DNA of 64,000 bases from DASQFQ01 sp038238015. Lineage in GTDB: Bacteria > Actinomycetota > Thermoleophilia > Solirubrobacterales > Solirubrobacteraceae. Shown here one piece after another: positions 21,617-30,071 of the stretch. Each line of letters begins with the position of its first letter. Position 1 is the stretch's first letter. The position numbers were made by a program, and so were the translations under genes. The DNA lies in contig JBBRYA010000001.1 of NCBI GenBank assembly GCA_038238015.1, positions 1 to 64,000 on the forward strand, written 5' to 3'. The notes beneath the pieces are model-generated. The model was not told the DNA's origin, did not search any database, and was given only the letters and a program-made list of their open reading frames with translations.

Positions 21617-22581
21617 TGGCCGACGGCCACGGGATCGTCAGGTTCCGGCGCGGGAAGCTCGTCGAGAGCGAGCACCACTTCGCATGGGCCGTGAGCGACG
21701 GTGACGGTGCCGGCGGCGGCCGAGCGGTGTTCGCGCGCTCGTCGGCAAAGCCGTTCCAGGCGCTGGCCGCCATGCGCGCCGGGGTGCACGACCGGCTGCG
21801 CCTCGAGCCTCGGCACCTCGCGCTGGCCTGCGCGTCGCACGGCGGCTCGGAGGAGCACGTCGGCGTGGTGCGCGAGATCCTCGCGGCCGCCGGCCGTGGC
21901 GTGCAGGACCTCGAGTGCGGCGCGTCCGAGCCGCGCGACCCCGCCGCGGCAGCGGCCTACCGCGAGCGCGGCGGCGCCCCCACCGCGGTCCGCCACAACT
22001 GCTCGGGCAAGCACGCCTTCGGCATCGCGCTCTCGGTCACGAGCGGCTGGCCGGTGCACGGCTACCTCGAGCACGCGCACCCGCTCCAGCAGGCGATGCG
22101 CTCGGCCGTCGCCGACGCCACCGGCCTGCAGTTCGGCGACGTCGGCGAGGCGACCGACGGCTGCGGGATGCGCACCTTCGTGGTGCCGCTCGGCAGCCTG
22201 GCCGCGGCGTTCGGCCGGCTGGCCGGCGGCGGCCTCGGCGAGCACGGCGACCGGCTGGCCGCGGCGATGTCCTCGCACCCCGAGCTCGTCGCCTACGCGG
22301 GCGCGATCGACACGGAGCTGATGACTTCCGAGCCCGGCGCCGTCGCCAAGATCGGCGCCGAGGGCGTGCTCGGCATCGGCCTGGCCGACGGGCGCGGGGC
22401 GGCGATCAAGGTGCTCGACGGCGCCGAGCGCGCGCTCGAGCCGGCCGCCGTCCTCGTCGCGCGCGAGCGGCTCGGGCTCACTGCGGGCGGCGCGGCGCTC
22501 GAGCGCCTCGCGGCCCCGCCGCTGCGCAACTCCCACGGCGCGCGCGTCGGCTTCGCCGAGGCCGAGCTGCTCGAGGGCTAG
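21616..22581 (+). CDS. L-asparaginase II family protein
   Basis: 321 residues from a GTG sharing one base with the previous stop. The fold is that of the Rhizobium etli-type asparaginase II (PF06089), unrelated to the classical threonine asparaginases. Conserved blocks are ARSSAKPFQALAAMRAG, HLALACASHGGSEEHV, RHNCSGKHAFGIALS, DGCGMRTFVVPLGSLA and SHPELVAYAGAIDTELM. The SSAKP and CSGKH blocks carry the Ser/Lys and Cys residues of the active centre. It hydrolyses L-asparagine to aspartate and ammonia. Tight coupling to the lipid methyltransferase gene is positional and does not imply a shared pathway. Confidence 0.9.
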   Translation: MADGHGIVRFRRGKLVESEHHFAWAVSDGDGAGGGRAVFARSSAKPFQALAAMRAGVHDRLRLEPRHLALACASHGGSEEHVGVVREILAAAGRGVQDLECGASEPRDPAAAAAYRERGGAPTAVRHNCSGKHAFGIALSVTSGWPVHGYLEHAHPLQQAMRSAVADATGLQFGDVGEATDGCGMRTFVVPLGSLAAAFGRLAGGGLGEHGDRLAAAMSSHPELVAYAGAIDTELMTSEPGAVAKIGAEGVLGIGLADGRGAAIKVLDGAERALEPAAVLVARERLGLTAGGAALERLAAPPLRNSHGARVGFAEAELLEG

Positions 22582-22591
22582 GCTGGCGCTC

Positions 22592-23176
22592 GTGGAGGTC
22601 GGCATCCTCATCTTTGACGGCGTGGAGGAGCTCGACTTCGCCGGCCCCTGGGAGGTGCTCGCCGCCTGGGCCCAGCACTTCCCCGGCGACGGCGTGCGCG
22701 TCCGGCTGCTCGCCGAGCAAGCCGGCCCGGTGCAGGCGGCCAAGGGCATGCGCGTCCTGCCCGACGCCACCCCCGCCGACGCCGGTGCCCTCGACGTCGT
22801 CGTCGTGCCCGGCGGCCAGGGGACGCGCGCGCTGCTCGGCCCCGGCGCGCTGCACGACTGGCTGCGCGGGCTGCACGAGCAGGGCGCGCTGGTCACCAGC
22901 GTGTGCACCGGCGCGCTGGTCCTCGGTGCCGCAGGCCTGCTGCGCGGCCTGCGCGCGACGACGCACTGGGGCGCGCTTGACGAGCTGCGCGCCACCGACC
23001 CGAGCATCGACGTGGTCGACGACGAGCGCTTCGTCGACGAGGGCGCGATCGTCACCGCCGCGGGCGTCTCGGCCGGGATCGACATGGCGCTGCACCTCGT
23101 CGCGCGGCTGCACTCGGTCGAGCGTGCGCGCGCGGTGCGCCGGGAGATCCAGTACGACCCCGCCCCTCCCGTCTGA
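22592..23176 (+). CDS. DJ-1/PfpI family protein
   Basis: 194 residues, GTG start. GILIFDGVEELDFAGPWEVL is the N-terminal strand-helix of the AraC-amidase-like DJ-1 branch, with conserved Glu in the VEELD segment. DVVVVPGGQGTRAL and the nucleophile elbow VTSVCTGALVLGAAGLL place the reactive cysteine at C105. Then come TTHW and DEGAIVTAAGVSAGIDMALHLV. No DNA-binding domain is attached, unlike the AraC fusions. Such proteins include isonitrile hydratases and glyoxalase III-like enzymes, so a hydratase or protective role is possible. The next gene starts immediately after the stop. Confidence 0.88.
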   Translation: MEVGILIFDGVEELDFAGPWEVLAAWAQHFPGDGVRVRLLAEQAGPVQAAKGMRVLPDATPADAGALDVVVVPGGQGTRALLGPGALHDWLRGLHEQGALVTSVCTGALVLGAAGLLRGLRATTHWGALDELRATDPSIDVVDDERFVDEGAIVTAAGVSAGIDMALHLVARLHSVERARAVRREIQYDPAPPV

Positions 23177-24394
23177 GTGGTCGACCCCGAGGCGCTCGCC
23201 CGCGACACCTCCGCGCTGGTGCAGGTCCCGAGCGTCACGGGCTCAGAGCGGGCGGTGCTCGAGCGTCTCGGCGAGCTCGCCACCGCCCTCGGCCTGGAGG
23301 CTGAGCTGCATGAGCACGACCTCGCGGCGCTGCGCCGGCACCCCGGCCAGCCCGGCTGGGAGGCCGAGCGCGACGAGCTCGTCGGGCTGAGCGTCACGTT
23401 GCACGGCGGCGCGCCCGGGCGGCTGTGCCTCAACGGCCACGTCGACGTCGTGCCTCCGGGGGAGGAGCGATGGAGCCATGGCCCCTGGTCGGGGCGTCTG
23501 GAGGGCGGCTTCGTCCACGGGCGCGGCGCGCTGGACATGAAGGGCGGGGTTGCGGCGGCGCTCCACGGGCTGGCGGCGCTGCGCGACGACGCGGAGGCCG
23601 TGCCCACGGTCGTCCTGCAGGCCGTCGCCTCCGAGGAGGACGGGGGGATGGGCGCCTTCGCCGCGCTGGAGCGCGACGCGGACTTCGACGCCTGCCTGAG
23701 CACCGAGCCCACCGGCTTCGCGGTCGTCTGCGCCCAGGCCGGGGCGCTCACGTTCCGCGGCGTGGTGCACGGCCGCGGCGCGCACGCGGCGCTGCGGCTG
23801 GCCGGCCGCTCGGCGCTGGACCGCTACGTGCCGCTGCATCAGGCGCTGCAGGCTCACGAGCGCGAGCTCAACCGCGAGGTCGCGCATGCCGCCATGGCGG
23901 CGCTCGAGCTGCCCTATCCGGTCTCGGTCGGCCGCGTGCGGGCGGGCGAGTGGTCGAGCTCGGTTCCCGACCGGCTCGAGTTCGAGGGCCGGCTCGGGGT
24001 GCGCGTCGGCGAGGACGTCGAGCAGGCTCGCTCCGCACTACTGGCGGCGTTGCAGGACGGCGAGGACCCGCCGGTCGAGATCGAGTGGACCGGCGGCCAG
24101 TTCGCCTCGGGTGAGACTCCGGTCGAGCACGCCTGGGTCCGCGTGGTCGCCGCGGCGGTGGAGGCCGAGCGCGGCGCGCCGGCGCGGCTCGCGGGGGTGT
24201 CCTACGGAGCGGACATGCGCCTGTACTGCGCGCGCGGCATCCCGACCGTGATGGTCGGGACCTCCGGCCTCGAGCTCGCCCATGCCGTGGACGAGCGCGT
24301 GCGCGTCGACGACCTCGCGGCGCTGGCGCGGATCGTCGCCGGCGCGGTGCGCCGCTATCCGGCGAGTGCGTCTCCAGTGGGCGAGCGCGCGTAG
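23177..24394 (+). CDS. M20 family metallopeptidase (ArgE/DapE/CPG2-like)
   Basis: 405 residues, GTG directly after the previous stop. Two-zinc M20 motifs are complete: H88 and the neighbouring D90 in NGHVDVVPPG; bridging D120 in RGALDMKGG; general base E153 and ligand E154 in ASEEDGG; E in LSTEPTG; and the final histidine in GLELAHAVDERVR. The dimerisation lid domain occupies about 190-300 (FRGVVHGRGAHAALRLAG). It most likely removes an acyl or amino-acid group from a small amide; acetylornithine deacetylase and succinyl-DAP desuccinylase are both possible by family. Its last 40 bases overlap the convergent ArsR-type gene. Confidence 0.88.
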   Translation: MVDPEALARDTSALVQVPSVTGSERAVLERLGELATALGLEAELHEHDLAALRRHPGQPGWEAERDELVGLSVTLHGGAPGRLCLNGHVDVVPPGEERWSHGPWSGRLEGGFVHGRGALDMKGGVAAALHGLAALRDDAEAVPTVVLQAVASEEDGGMGAFAALERDADFDACLSTEPTGFAVVCAQAGALTFRGVVHGRGAHAALRLAGRSALDRYVPLHQALQAHERELNREVAHAAMAALELPYPVSVGRVRAGEWSSSVPDRLEFEGRLGVRVGEDVEQARSALLAALQDGEDPPVEIEWTGGQFASGETPVEHAWVRVVAAAVEAERGAPARLAGVSYGADMRLYCARGIPTVMVGTSGLELAHAVDERVRVDDLAALARIVAGAVRRYPASASPVGERA

Positions 24395-25317
24395 AGCACG
24401 ACGCGGCCGACGCGATGCCCGCTCGCCAGGCCCGCCGCGCTCAGCACCGCGAGGTGCTGAGACACGCTGCCGGGGGAGAGCTCGAGGGCGCGGGCGAGCT
24501 CGGTCGTGGAGCGCGGCGCGCTCAGGGCGGTCAGGACAGCGGCCCGCCGGCGACCGAGCAGCGAGGCCAGCGCCGCGGATGGCGCGGTGGGCTCAGGCTC
24601 CCACAGCAGCGCGAGGCCACGCGCGGGGTAGATCAGCGCCGGCTGCCATGGCGGCTCGGTGAGCACCGCGGGGCGGATCCACGCGAACGCGCTCGGGATC
24701 AGCAGCAGCCCCCGCCCGGCGAGCTGCGCCGTTGCGTCGAAGGGCATGTCGACGGTCAGCGCGTCTCCGGCGAAGCGCACCTCGGGGTGGATGTCGGCGA
24801 ACAGCCGCTGGGCGCCGCCGTCGGCGATCTGGCGCGCGCGGTAGAGCACGTCGCCCTCCAGCAGTGCGCGGATGCGGGCCCAGTCCGGCGCGAGCGCGCG
24901 CCGCCAGTACTCGCGGGCGAGCGCGGCGAGCTGCGCCACCGCGGCGTCCGGCTCGTCGAGGAAGGCGCGCAGGACGGGCGGGACCTCGCCGCCGGCGTAG
25001 GCGCGGAGCACCTCCGCGCGGACCCGGTCGCGCGGGGTGGCGGCCATCTCCGCGAGCTCCTCCTCGAGTTCGGCCAACGGCGTGCCTGGCGGCGGGTTGA
25101 TGAAGTCCGGCGTGTAGGCGGACGAGGGCTGGAGCGCTTGCAGGACGCCGATGTCCAGGCCCTCGAGGCGCTCGCGGGCGGCCGTGATCCACGGCAGGTG
25201 GATGGCGCGCGCGTCGGGCCGGTCGAGCACCCGCACGCTGAGGTGCAGCTCGTTCAGCGGCGAGATCGCGAAGCGCACGTTGGCCAGGTCCTCAGGGCCG
25301 AAGTGCAGGATGACCAT
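24355..25317 (-). CDS. ArsR-like winged-helix transcriptional regulator with DUF5937 domain
   Basis: 320 residues. The N-terminal 250 residues form the DUF5937 sensor seen in actinobacterial regulators (opening HFGPEDLANVRFAISPLNELHLSVRVL). The C-terminal segment SAPRSTTELARALELSPGSVSQHLAVLSAAGLASGHRVGRVVLYARSP is a winged helix, with the recognition helix in SPGSVSQHLAVL. The helix-turn-helix sits at the C-terminus, the reverse of most ArsR proteins. The 3' end overlaps the M20 gene by 40 bases. The divergent phosphatase gene starts about 55 bases away and may be its target. Confidence 0.83.
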   Translation of the reverse strand: MVILHFGPEDLANVRFAISPLNELHLSVRVLDRPDARAIHLPWITAARERLEGLDIGVLQALQPSSAYTPDFINPPPGTPLAELEEELAEMAATPRDRVRAEVLRAYAGGEVPPVLRAFLDEPDAAVAQLAALAREYWRRALAPDWARIRALLEGDVLYRARQIADGGAQRLFADIHPEVRFAGDALTVDMPFDATAQLAGRGLLLIPSAFAWIRPAVLTEPPWQPALIYPARGLALLWEPEPTAPSAALASLLGRRRAAVLTALSAPRSTTELARALELSPGSVSQHLAVLSAAGLASGHRVGRVVLYARSPTGDALAG

Positions 25318-25371
25318 TCAGCTCAGTCTAAATCTCTTCGTGACGAGGCGGGCACCGGCGAGGGTCCCGGC

Positions 25372-26100
25372 ATGCCCATCACCGAAGACCGGCACCTGCA
25401 TTGGGACGGCTGCGCCAACGTCCGCGACCTCGGCGGGCTGCCCACCGCCGCCGGCGGCGAGACGCGGCGCGGCGCGCTCGTCCGCGCCGACGCGCTGAGC
25501 CGCCTGACCGGCGACGGCTGGTCCGCGCTGCTCGACCATGGCGTACGCACCGTCATCGATCTGCGCAACGACGACGAGCTCGAGCCCGACGTCGCCGCGC
25601 GCCCGCTCGAGCTGACCACGGTGCACGTCGCGCTGGACGGCATCGAGGACGCGGAGTTCTGGGCCGCCTGGACCGGCCGCGCGGCGTTCGGCACGCCGCT
25701 GTACTACCGGGCGTTCCTCGACCACTTCCCTCAGCGCCCCGCGCGCGTGCTGGCCGCGATCGCCCACGCCCGGCCCGGCGGCGTCGCGGTGCACTGCGGC
25801 ATCGGCCGCGACCGCACGGGGCTGATCGCGATCCTCGTGCTCGCGCTCGCCGGGGTCACGGCGGAGGACATCGCCGCCGACTACGCGCTCTCCAGCGACC
25901 GCGTCCGCCTCCTGCTCGCGCGGCTCGGCGAGCCCGACCACGTGGCGGAGATCGACGCGCTCTACGACCGCGAGGGGACGACCGCGGCGGCCGTCGTCAT
26001 CGGCCTGCTCGCGACGCTCGACGTCGAGGCCTACCTGCGCGCCGCCGGGCTCGGCGTGGGCGACCTCGCCGCCCTGCGCGCCCGCGTGGTCGAGAGCTAG
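25372..26100 (+). CDS. Tyrosine-protein phosphatase-like protein (Y_phosphatase3 family)
   Basis: 242 residues, ATG at 25372. Blocks typical of the bacterial lipid/tyrosine phosphatase group (mycobacterial PtpB-like) are HWDGCANVRDLGGLPTAAGGETRRGALVRADAL, VRTVIDLRNDDEL, and the P-loop HCGIGRDRTG, giving the CX5R nucleophile C142 and arginine R148. The K/D residue after the nucleophile in the PtpB loop is R-D here. It acts in the cytosol on phosphotyrosine or phosphoinositides; the substrate is unknown. The stop faces the oligoendopeptidase stop in a CTAGG-TT-CCTAG palindrome (26097-26108). Confidence 0.88.
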   Translation: MPITEDRHLHWDGCANVRDLGGLPTAAGGETRRGALVRADALSRLTGDGWSALLDHGVRTVIDLRNDDELEPDVAARPLELTTVHVALDGIEDAEFWAAWTGRAAFGTPLYYRAFLDHFPQRPARVLAAIAHARPGGVAVHCGIGRDRTGLIAILVLALAGVTAEDIAADYALSSDRVRLLLARLGEPDHVAEIDALYDREGTTAAAVVIGLLATLDVEAYLRAAGLGVGDLAALRARVVES

Positions 26101-26104
26101 GTTC

Positions 26105-27922
26105 CTAGAGTCGGCCGGCGTCGCGCGCGGCGGCCTCGGCGTCGTCGAGCTGGCGCTCGACGAGGGCCAGACCGCGGTCCCAGAACCCGGGGTCGGCGAG
26201 GTCGATGCCGACGATCTTGCCGAGCTCCTCCGGCGAGCACGAGCCGCCCGCCGAGAGCAGCTCGAGGTAGGCGGGGACGAAGGACTCGCCCTCCTCCTCG
26301 TAGCGGCCGTAGACCGCGAGCGCGAGCAGCTGGCCGTAGGCGTAGGCGTAGACGTAGCCCGGGACGCTGAGGAAGTGGTGGACGTAGGACCACCACGTGG
26401 CGTACCCCGGCGTGACCTCGACGGCGTCGCCGAGCAGCTCCTCCTGGCACTCGACCCAGAGGCCGTTGATACGGTCCACCGAGAGCTCGCCGCACTCGCG
26501 GCGCGACGTGTGGGCCAGGTGCTCGAAGCGGTTCATCGCCACTTGGCGGAACACCGTCGCAATCGAGCCCTCGATGCTCTCGGCCAGTAGCGACAGCCGT
26601 GACTCCGGCGTCTCGGCCTGCTCGAGCAGACGCCCGAAGACGATCGTCTCGCCGAACACGCTCGCGGTCTCGGCCAGCGTGAGCGGCGTCGCCATGTGGT
26701 AGACGCCCTGGCTGCCGCCGAGCGCCGCGTGCACGCCGTGGCCGAGCTCGTGAGCGAGCGTGAGCACGTCGCGGCGGCGCGAGGTGTAGTTGAGCATCAC
26801 GTACGGGTGCACCGAGGGCACCGCGTAGGCGCAAAACGCGCCGCCGCGCTTGCTCGGGCGCACGGGCGCGTCGATCCAGCTCTCGTCGAAGAAGCGCCTG
26901 GCGAGGTCGCCGAGCTCGGAGGAGAAGGCGCCGTAGGAGTCCAGCACGAGGTCGCGCGCCTCGCTCCACGGCACGCTCACGTCCTCGTCGGTGACGCCGG
27001 CCATGCGGTCGTAGTCGGCGATTCGGTCGAGGCCGAGCAGCTTCGCCTTGAGGCGGTACCAGCGGCGCGGCAGCTCGCTGCGGGCGCGCACGGCGGAGAT
27101 CAGCGCCTCGACCGACTCGTCGGAGGCCTCGTTTGAGAGGTTGCGGCTGGCCAGCCAGTGCGGGTAGTGGCGCAGCCGGTCGTCGATGCTCTTGTCGGCC
27201 AGCAGCGTGTTGAAGATGTAGCCGCGCGTGCGCAGGCCCGGTGCCAGCGCCTCGGTGACGCGCTCGGCGGCGTGGCGGCGCACGTCGCGGTCGGGCGAGT
27301 GCAGGCGCGAGAGCGCGACCTCGAGCGAGACGGGCACGGCGCCCTCGTCCAACCTGACCTCCAGCGCCGCCGTCTGCTCCTCGAACAGCCGCGACCAGGC
27401 GTTGCTCGAGGTCAGCGACTTCTCGGCGAGGATCTTCTCCTCGGGCTCGGTGAGCAGGTGCGGGCGGTAGCGCCGGGCGGTCCGCAGGTGGTGGCGCGCG
27501 AAGTCCAGGCCCTCGGTCGCCAGCAGTGCCTCCGCGCGCTCATCGTCGAGCGCGGCCCATTCGAGCTCGAAGAACAGCAGCTTGGTCTCGATCGGGGTGG
27601 CCTTCTCCTGCACGCGCTGCAGCAGCGCGCCGCGGGCGGGGTCGGCCGTGTCGGTCGAGAAGTGCAGGCCGACGAAGCTGCCCACGCGCCCGACGAGCTC
27701 CTGCAGGTCGCCCAGCTCGCGCATCGCCTCGATCAGGCCCGGGCCGTCGAGCTCGGCGACCCGGCCGGCGTGGCGCTCGGCGAAGGCGTCGGCGCGGCTC
27801 TGGGCGTCGGCGAGCATCGCGTCGACGGCCGCCTCGGGCTCGGCCGGATCGCCGTCGAGCAGCGGCGAGAGGTCCCAGGCGACCGTGCTCAGCTCAGGAT
27901 CGACGACGTTCGCGGCGCTCAT
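26105..27922 (-). CDS. pepF: Oligoendopeptidase F family metallopeptidase (M3)
   Basis: 605 residues from the ATG at 27922 (MSAANVVDPELSTVAWDLSPLLDG); upstream in-frame sequence is low-complexity and belongs to the regulator's 3' region. The M3 zinc motif HExxH is H391-E392-L-G-H395 in LAHELGHGVHAALG, with the downstream Glu in TLAETASVFGETIVF. RYRPHLLTEPEEKILAEKSLTSSNAWSRLFEEQ and YNTLL-like blocks belong to PepF. It degrades oligopeptides of about 7-17 residues in the cytosol. The TetR gene lies 11 bases upstream on the same strand, so both may be one transcript. Confidence 0.93.
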   Translation of the reverse strand: MSAANVVDPELSTVAWDLSPLLDGDPAEPEAAVDAMLADAQSRADAFAERHAGRVAELDGPGLIEAMRELGDLQELVGRVGSFVGLHFSTDTADPARGALLQRVQEKATPIETKLLFFELEWAALDDERAEALLATEGLDFARHHLRTARRYRPHLLTEPEEKILAEKSLTSSNAWSRLFEEQTAALEVRLDEGAVPVSLEVALSRLHSPDRDVRRHAAERVTEALAPGLRTRGYIFNTLLADKSIDDRLRHYPHWLASRNLSNEASDESVEALISAVRARSELPRRWYRLKAKLLGLDRIADYDRMAGVTDEDVSVPWSEARDLVLDSYGAFSSELGDLARRFFDESWIDAPVRPSKRGGAFCAYAVPSVHPYVMLNYTSRRRDVLTLAHELGHGVHAALGGSQGVYHMATPLTLAETASVFGETIVFGRLLEQAETPESRLSLLAESIEGSIATVFRQVAMNRFEHLAHTSRRECGELSVDRINGLWVECQEELLGDAVEVTPGYATWWSYVHHFLSVPGYVYAYAYGQLLALAVYGRYEEEGESFVPAYLELLSAGGSCSPEELGKIVGIDLADPGFWDRGLALVERQLDDAEAAARDAGRL

Positions 27923-27933
27923 CGGGCGACAGA

Positions 27934-28509
27934 CTACGAGACAGGCAGGGCGCGGAGCCCGTCGAGCATCAGCTCGAGGTAGCGCCGCCAGCGATCGCCG
28001 TCCTGCTGCATCACGCTGCCCAGGCCGCACATCATCAGCTGGACGTCCATGGCCGAGGCGTCGGCCCGCACCGCGCCGGCGGCCTTCACCCGGGTCAGCA
28101 GCGCCTCGATGCAGTCGTGCAGCTCGTGGGCGTCACGAGCCGCGCGGAACTTGCGGTCGGCGACCGCCTCCATCAGCGCGCGATCTGACGCCTGCAGTTC
28201 AGCGGAGCGCCAGATCAGCGCCCTGAACGCCTCCCAGGGGTCCGGGGCCTCCAGCGCCTCGCGCGCCCAGCCCGTGATGCGCTCGAACTGCTCGACGGCG
28301 AGCGCCTCCAGCAGCGCCTCCTTGGTCGGGAAGTGCCGGTAGACGGTGCCGACGCCGACCTTCGCACGCCGCGCCACGTCGTCGATCTGGGCGTCCCGGC
28401 CCTTGTCGGAGAAGACCGCGCGCGCGGCTCGCAGGACGCTCGCGCGGTTGCGGCGCGCATCGGCGCGGAGGGGGCGCTCCGGAGGACCCGTGACGATTGC
28501 CACGTTCAC
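27934..28509 (-). CDS. TetR family transcriptional regulator
   Basis: About 191 residues if it starts at the GTG at 28509 (VNVAIVTGPPERPLRADARRNR); a second GTG lies two codons later, and a longer open frame runs through the promoter region and is unlikely. The DNA-binding domain is ADARRNRASVLRAARAVFSDKGRDAQIDDVARRAKVGVGTVYRHFPTKEALLEAL, with the canonical VGVGTVYRHFPTKE turn. The C-terminal domain has the AefR/SbtR-like pattern of actinobacterial exporter repressors. It is divergent from a DHA2 exporter, and the shared intergenic region contains a TTGACA promoter with a dyad, so repression of the exporter is likely. Confidence 0.88.
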   Translation of the reverse strand: MNVAIVTGPPERPLRADARRNRASVLRAARAVFSDKGRDAQIDDVARRAKVGVGTVYRHFPTKEALLEALAVEQFERITGWAREALEAPDPWEAFRALIWRSAELQASDRALMEAVADRKFRAARDAHELHDCIEALLTRVKAAGAVRADASAMDVQLMMCGLGSVMQQDGDRWRRYLELMLDGLRALPVS

Positions 28510-28519
28510 AAGGTAGGGG

Positions 28520-28549
28520 TTGACAAGCGGAAGTGCAATTCCGTATTGT
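28520..28549 (+). promoter_or_regulatory. Promoter with overlapping dyad for the DHA2 exporter gene
   Basis: A perfect TTGACA -35 (28520-28525) and TATTGT -10 (28544-28549) are separated by 18 bases. Between them lies the inverted repeat CGGAA-GTGCAA-TTCCG (28528-28543), placed to block RNA polymerase when the divergent TetR protein binds. The exporter's start codon follows 50 bases later. Confidence 0.65.
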
Positions 28550-28598
28550 CGGATGCGTAACCGGAGTTCAGCTTCCATTTCGTGCAAGGAGCGCATCT

Positions 28599-30071
28599 GT
28601 GACCACATCCCAGCCAACCATCAACAAGGGACTCGCGCTCGTCCTCCTGGCCTCGGCGCAGTTCGTCGTGGTCCTCGACGCATCGATCGTCAACGTCGCG
28701 CTCCCCTCGATCGGGCGCAGCCTGCACTTCTCCCAGCAGGACCTCTCGTGGGTGGTCAACGCCTACACGCTCGTGTTCGGCGGGTTCCTGCTGCTCGGCG
28801 GCCGGATGGCCGACCTGCTCGGCCGCCGGAGGCTGTTCACCGCGGGCCTGATGCTGTTCGGGATCGCGTCGCTGCTCGGCGGCCTGTCGGCCAACGAGGT
28901 CCAGCTGATCGCCGCACGTGCGCTGCAGGGCCTCGGCGCCGCGATCTTGTCGCCGGCCGCCCTCTCCATCCTCACCACTACCTTCGCCGAAGGCGCCGAG
29001 CGCAACCGGGCGCTGGGCGTCTGGGGCGCCGTCGCCGGCTCCGGCGGCGCGGTCGGCGTGCTGCTCGGCGGCGTGCTCACGCAGTACCTCGGCTGGGAGT
29101 GGGTGCTGTTCGTCAACGTCCCGATCGCGTTCGTCGCGGCCGTGGCCGCGCAGCGCATGCTGCTCGAGAGCAGCGAGGAGGGCCCGCGCCACTACGACAT
29201 CGCGGGCGCCGTGTCGATCACGGCCGGCATCGCCCTGCTCGTCTACGCGCTGGTGGACGCGGTCAACTCCGGCTGGGGCTCGACGACGACGCTCGTCAAG
29301 ATCGCCGTCTCGCTGGTGCTCATCGCGGGCTTCGTGGCGATCGAGCGCCGCGCGCGCTTCCCGCTCATCGACTTCGCGATCTTCCGCCGGCGGACGCTGA
29401 CCGCGGCCAACATCGTCGGCGTCCTGGTGGCCATGTCACTGTTCTCGATGTTCTTCTTCGTCTCCCTGTACATGCAGCAGGTGCTCGGCTACGACGCGCT
29501 GAAGGCCGGCGTGGCCTATCTGCCGCTGGCCGTGGGGATCATCGTGTCCGCGGGCGTGGCCTCCCAGCTCGTGACCCGCGTGGGCTTCAAGCCGATCATG
29601 GTCGCCGGGTTCGTGTTCGTCTCGATCGGCCTGCTCTGGTTCGCGCAGGTCTCGCCGGGCGGCACCTACGTCGGCGACGTCCTGTTCCCGTCGCTGCTGG
29701 CCGCAGTCGGGCTCGGGCTCGTGTTCGTGCCGCTGACGATCGCCGCCGTCGCGGGGATCTCGGCCGCCGAGTCGGGGCTGGCCAGCGGGCTGATCAACAC
29801 GTCCCAGCAGGTCGGCGGCGCGCTCGGGCTGGCGATCCTCGCCACGATCGCCAACTCGCGCACCAAGGACGTCATGACCGCCGCGCACGGCAACCCGCGC
29901 CAGCTGCCCACCGCGCTGACCGAGGGCTTCTCCTCGGCGTTCTACGTGGGCGCGGGCTTTGCGATCCTCGGCGCGCTGCTGACCGTGGTGCTCGTCTCCA
30001 GCCGCACGAGCCGTGAGCACGCCGAGGCGGCGCGCCGCGGCGACGTCGACATCGTCCCCGTCGCCGCGTAG
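28599..30071 (+). CDS. DHA2 (EmrB/QacA) family MFS drug exporter
   Basis: 490 residues. The GTG at 28599 is chosen because AAGGAG sits just upstream (28587-28592) and the protein then begins with a short cytoplasmic tail. Fourteen membrane helices are expected. Motif C-like VVLDASIVNVALPSIG in helix 1, WVVNAYTLVFGGFLLLGGRMADLLGRRR (motif A loop) and ALQGLGAAILSPAALSI identify the family. GLINTSQQVGGALGLAIL is the late conserved helix of EmrB/QacA exporters. It probably expels toxic compounds using the proton gradient and is likely induced through the divergent TetR repressor. Confidence 0.93.
   Translation: MTTSQPTINKGLALVLLASAQFVVVLDASIVNVALPSIGRSLHFSQQDLSWVVNAYTLVFGGFLLLGGRMADLLGRRRLFTAGLMLFGIASLLGGLSANEVQLIAARALQGLGAAILSPAALSILTTTFAEGAERNRALGVWGAVAGSGGAVGVLLGGVLTQYLGWEWVLFVNVPIAFVAAVAAQRMLLESSEEGPRHYDIAGAVSITAGIALLVYALVDAVNSGWGSTTTLVKIAVSLVLIAGFVAIERRARFPLIDFAIFRRRTLTAANIVGVLVAMSLFSMFFFVSLYMQQVLGYDALKAGVAYLPLAVGIIVSAGVASQLVTRVGFKPIMVAGFVFVSIGLLWFAQVSPGGTYVGDVLFPSLLAAVGLGLVFVPLTIAAVAGISAAESGLASGLINTSQQVGGALGLAILATIANSRTKDVMTAAHGNPRQLPTALTEGFSSAFYVGAGFAILGALLTVVLVSSRTSREHAEAARRGDVDIVPVAA

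Noticed and set aside
21613..23751. A 712-residue open frame on the minus strand
   Set aside because: It runs antisense to asparaginase, DJ-1 and M20 genes with full family motifs; its own translation is Arg/Ser/Ala-rich without any domain. GC-rich shadows of this kind are common here.
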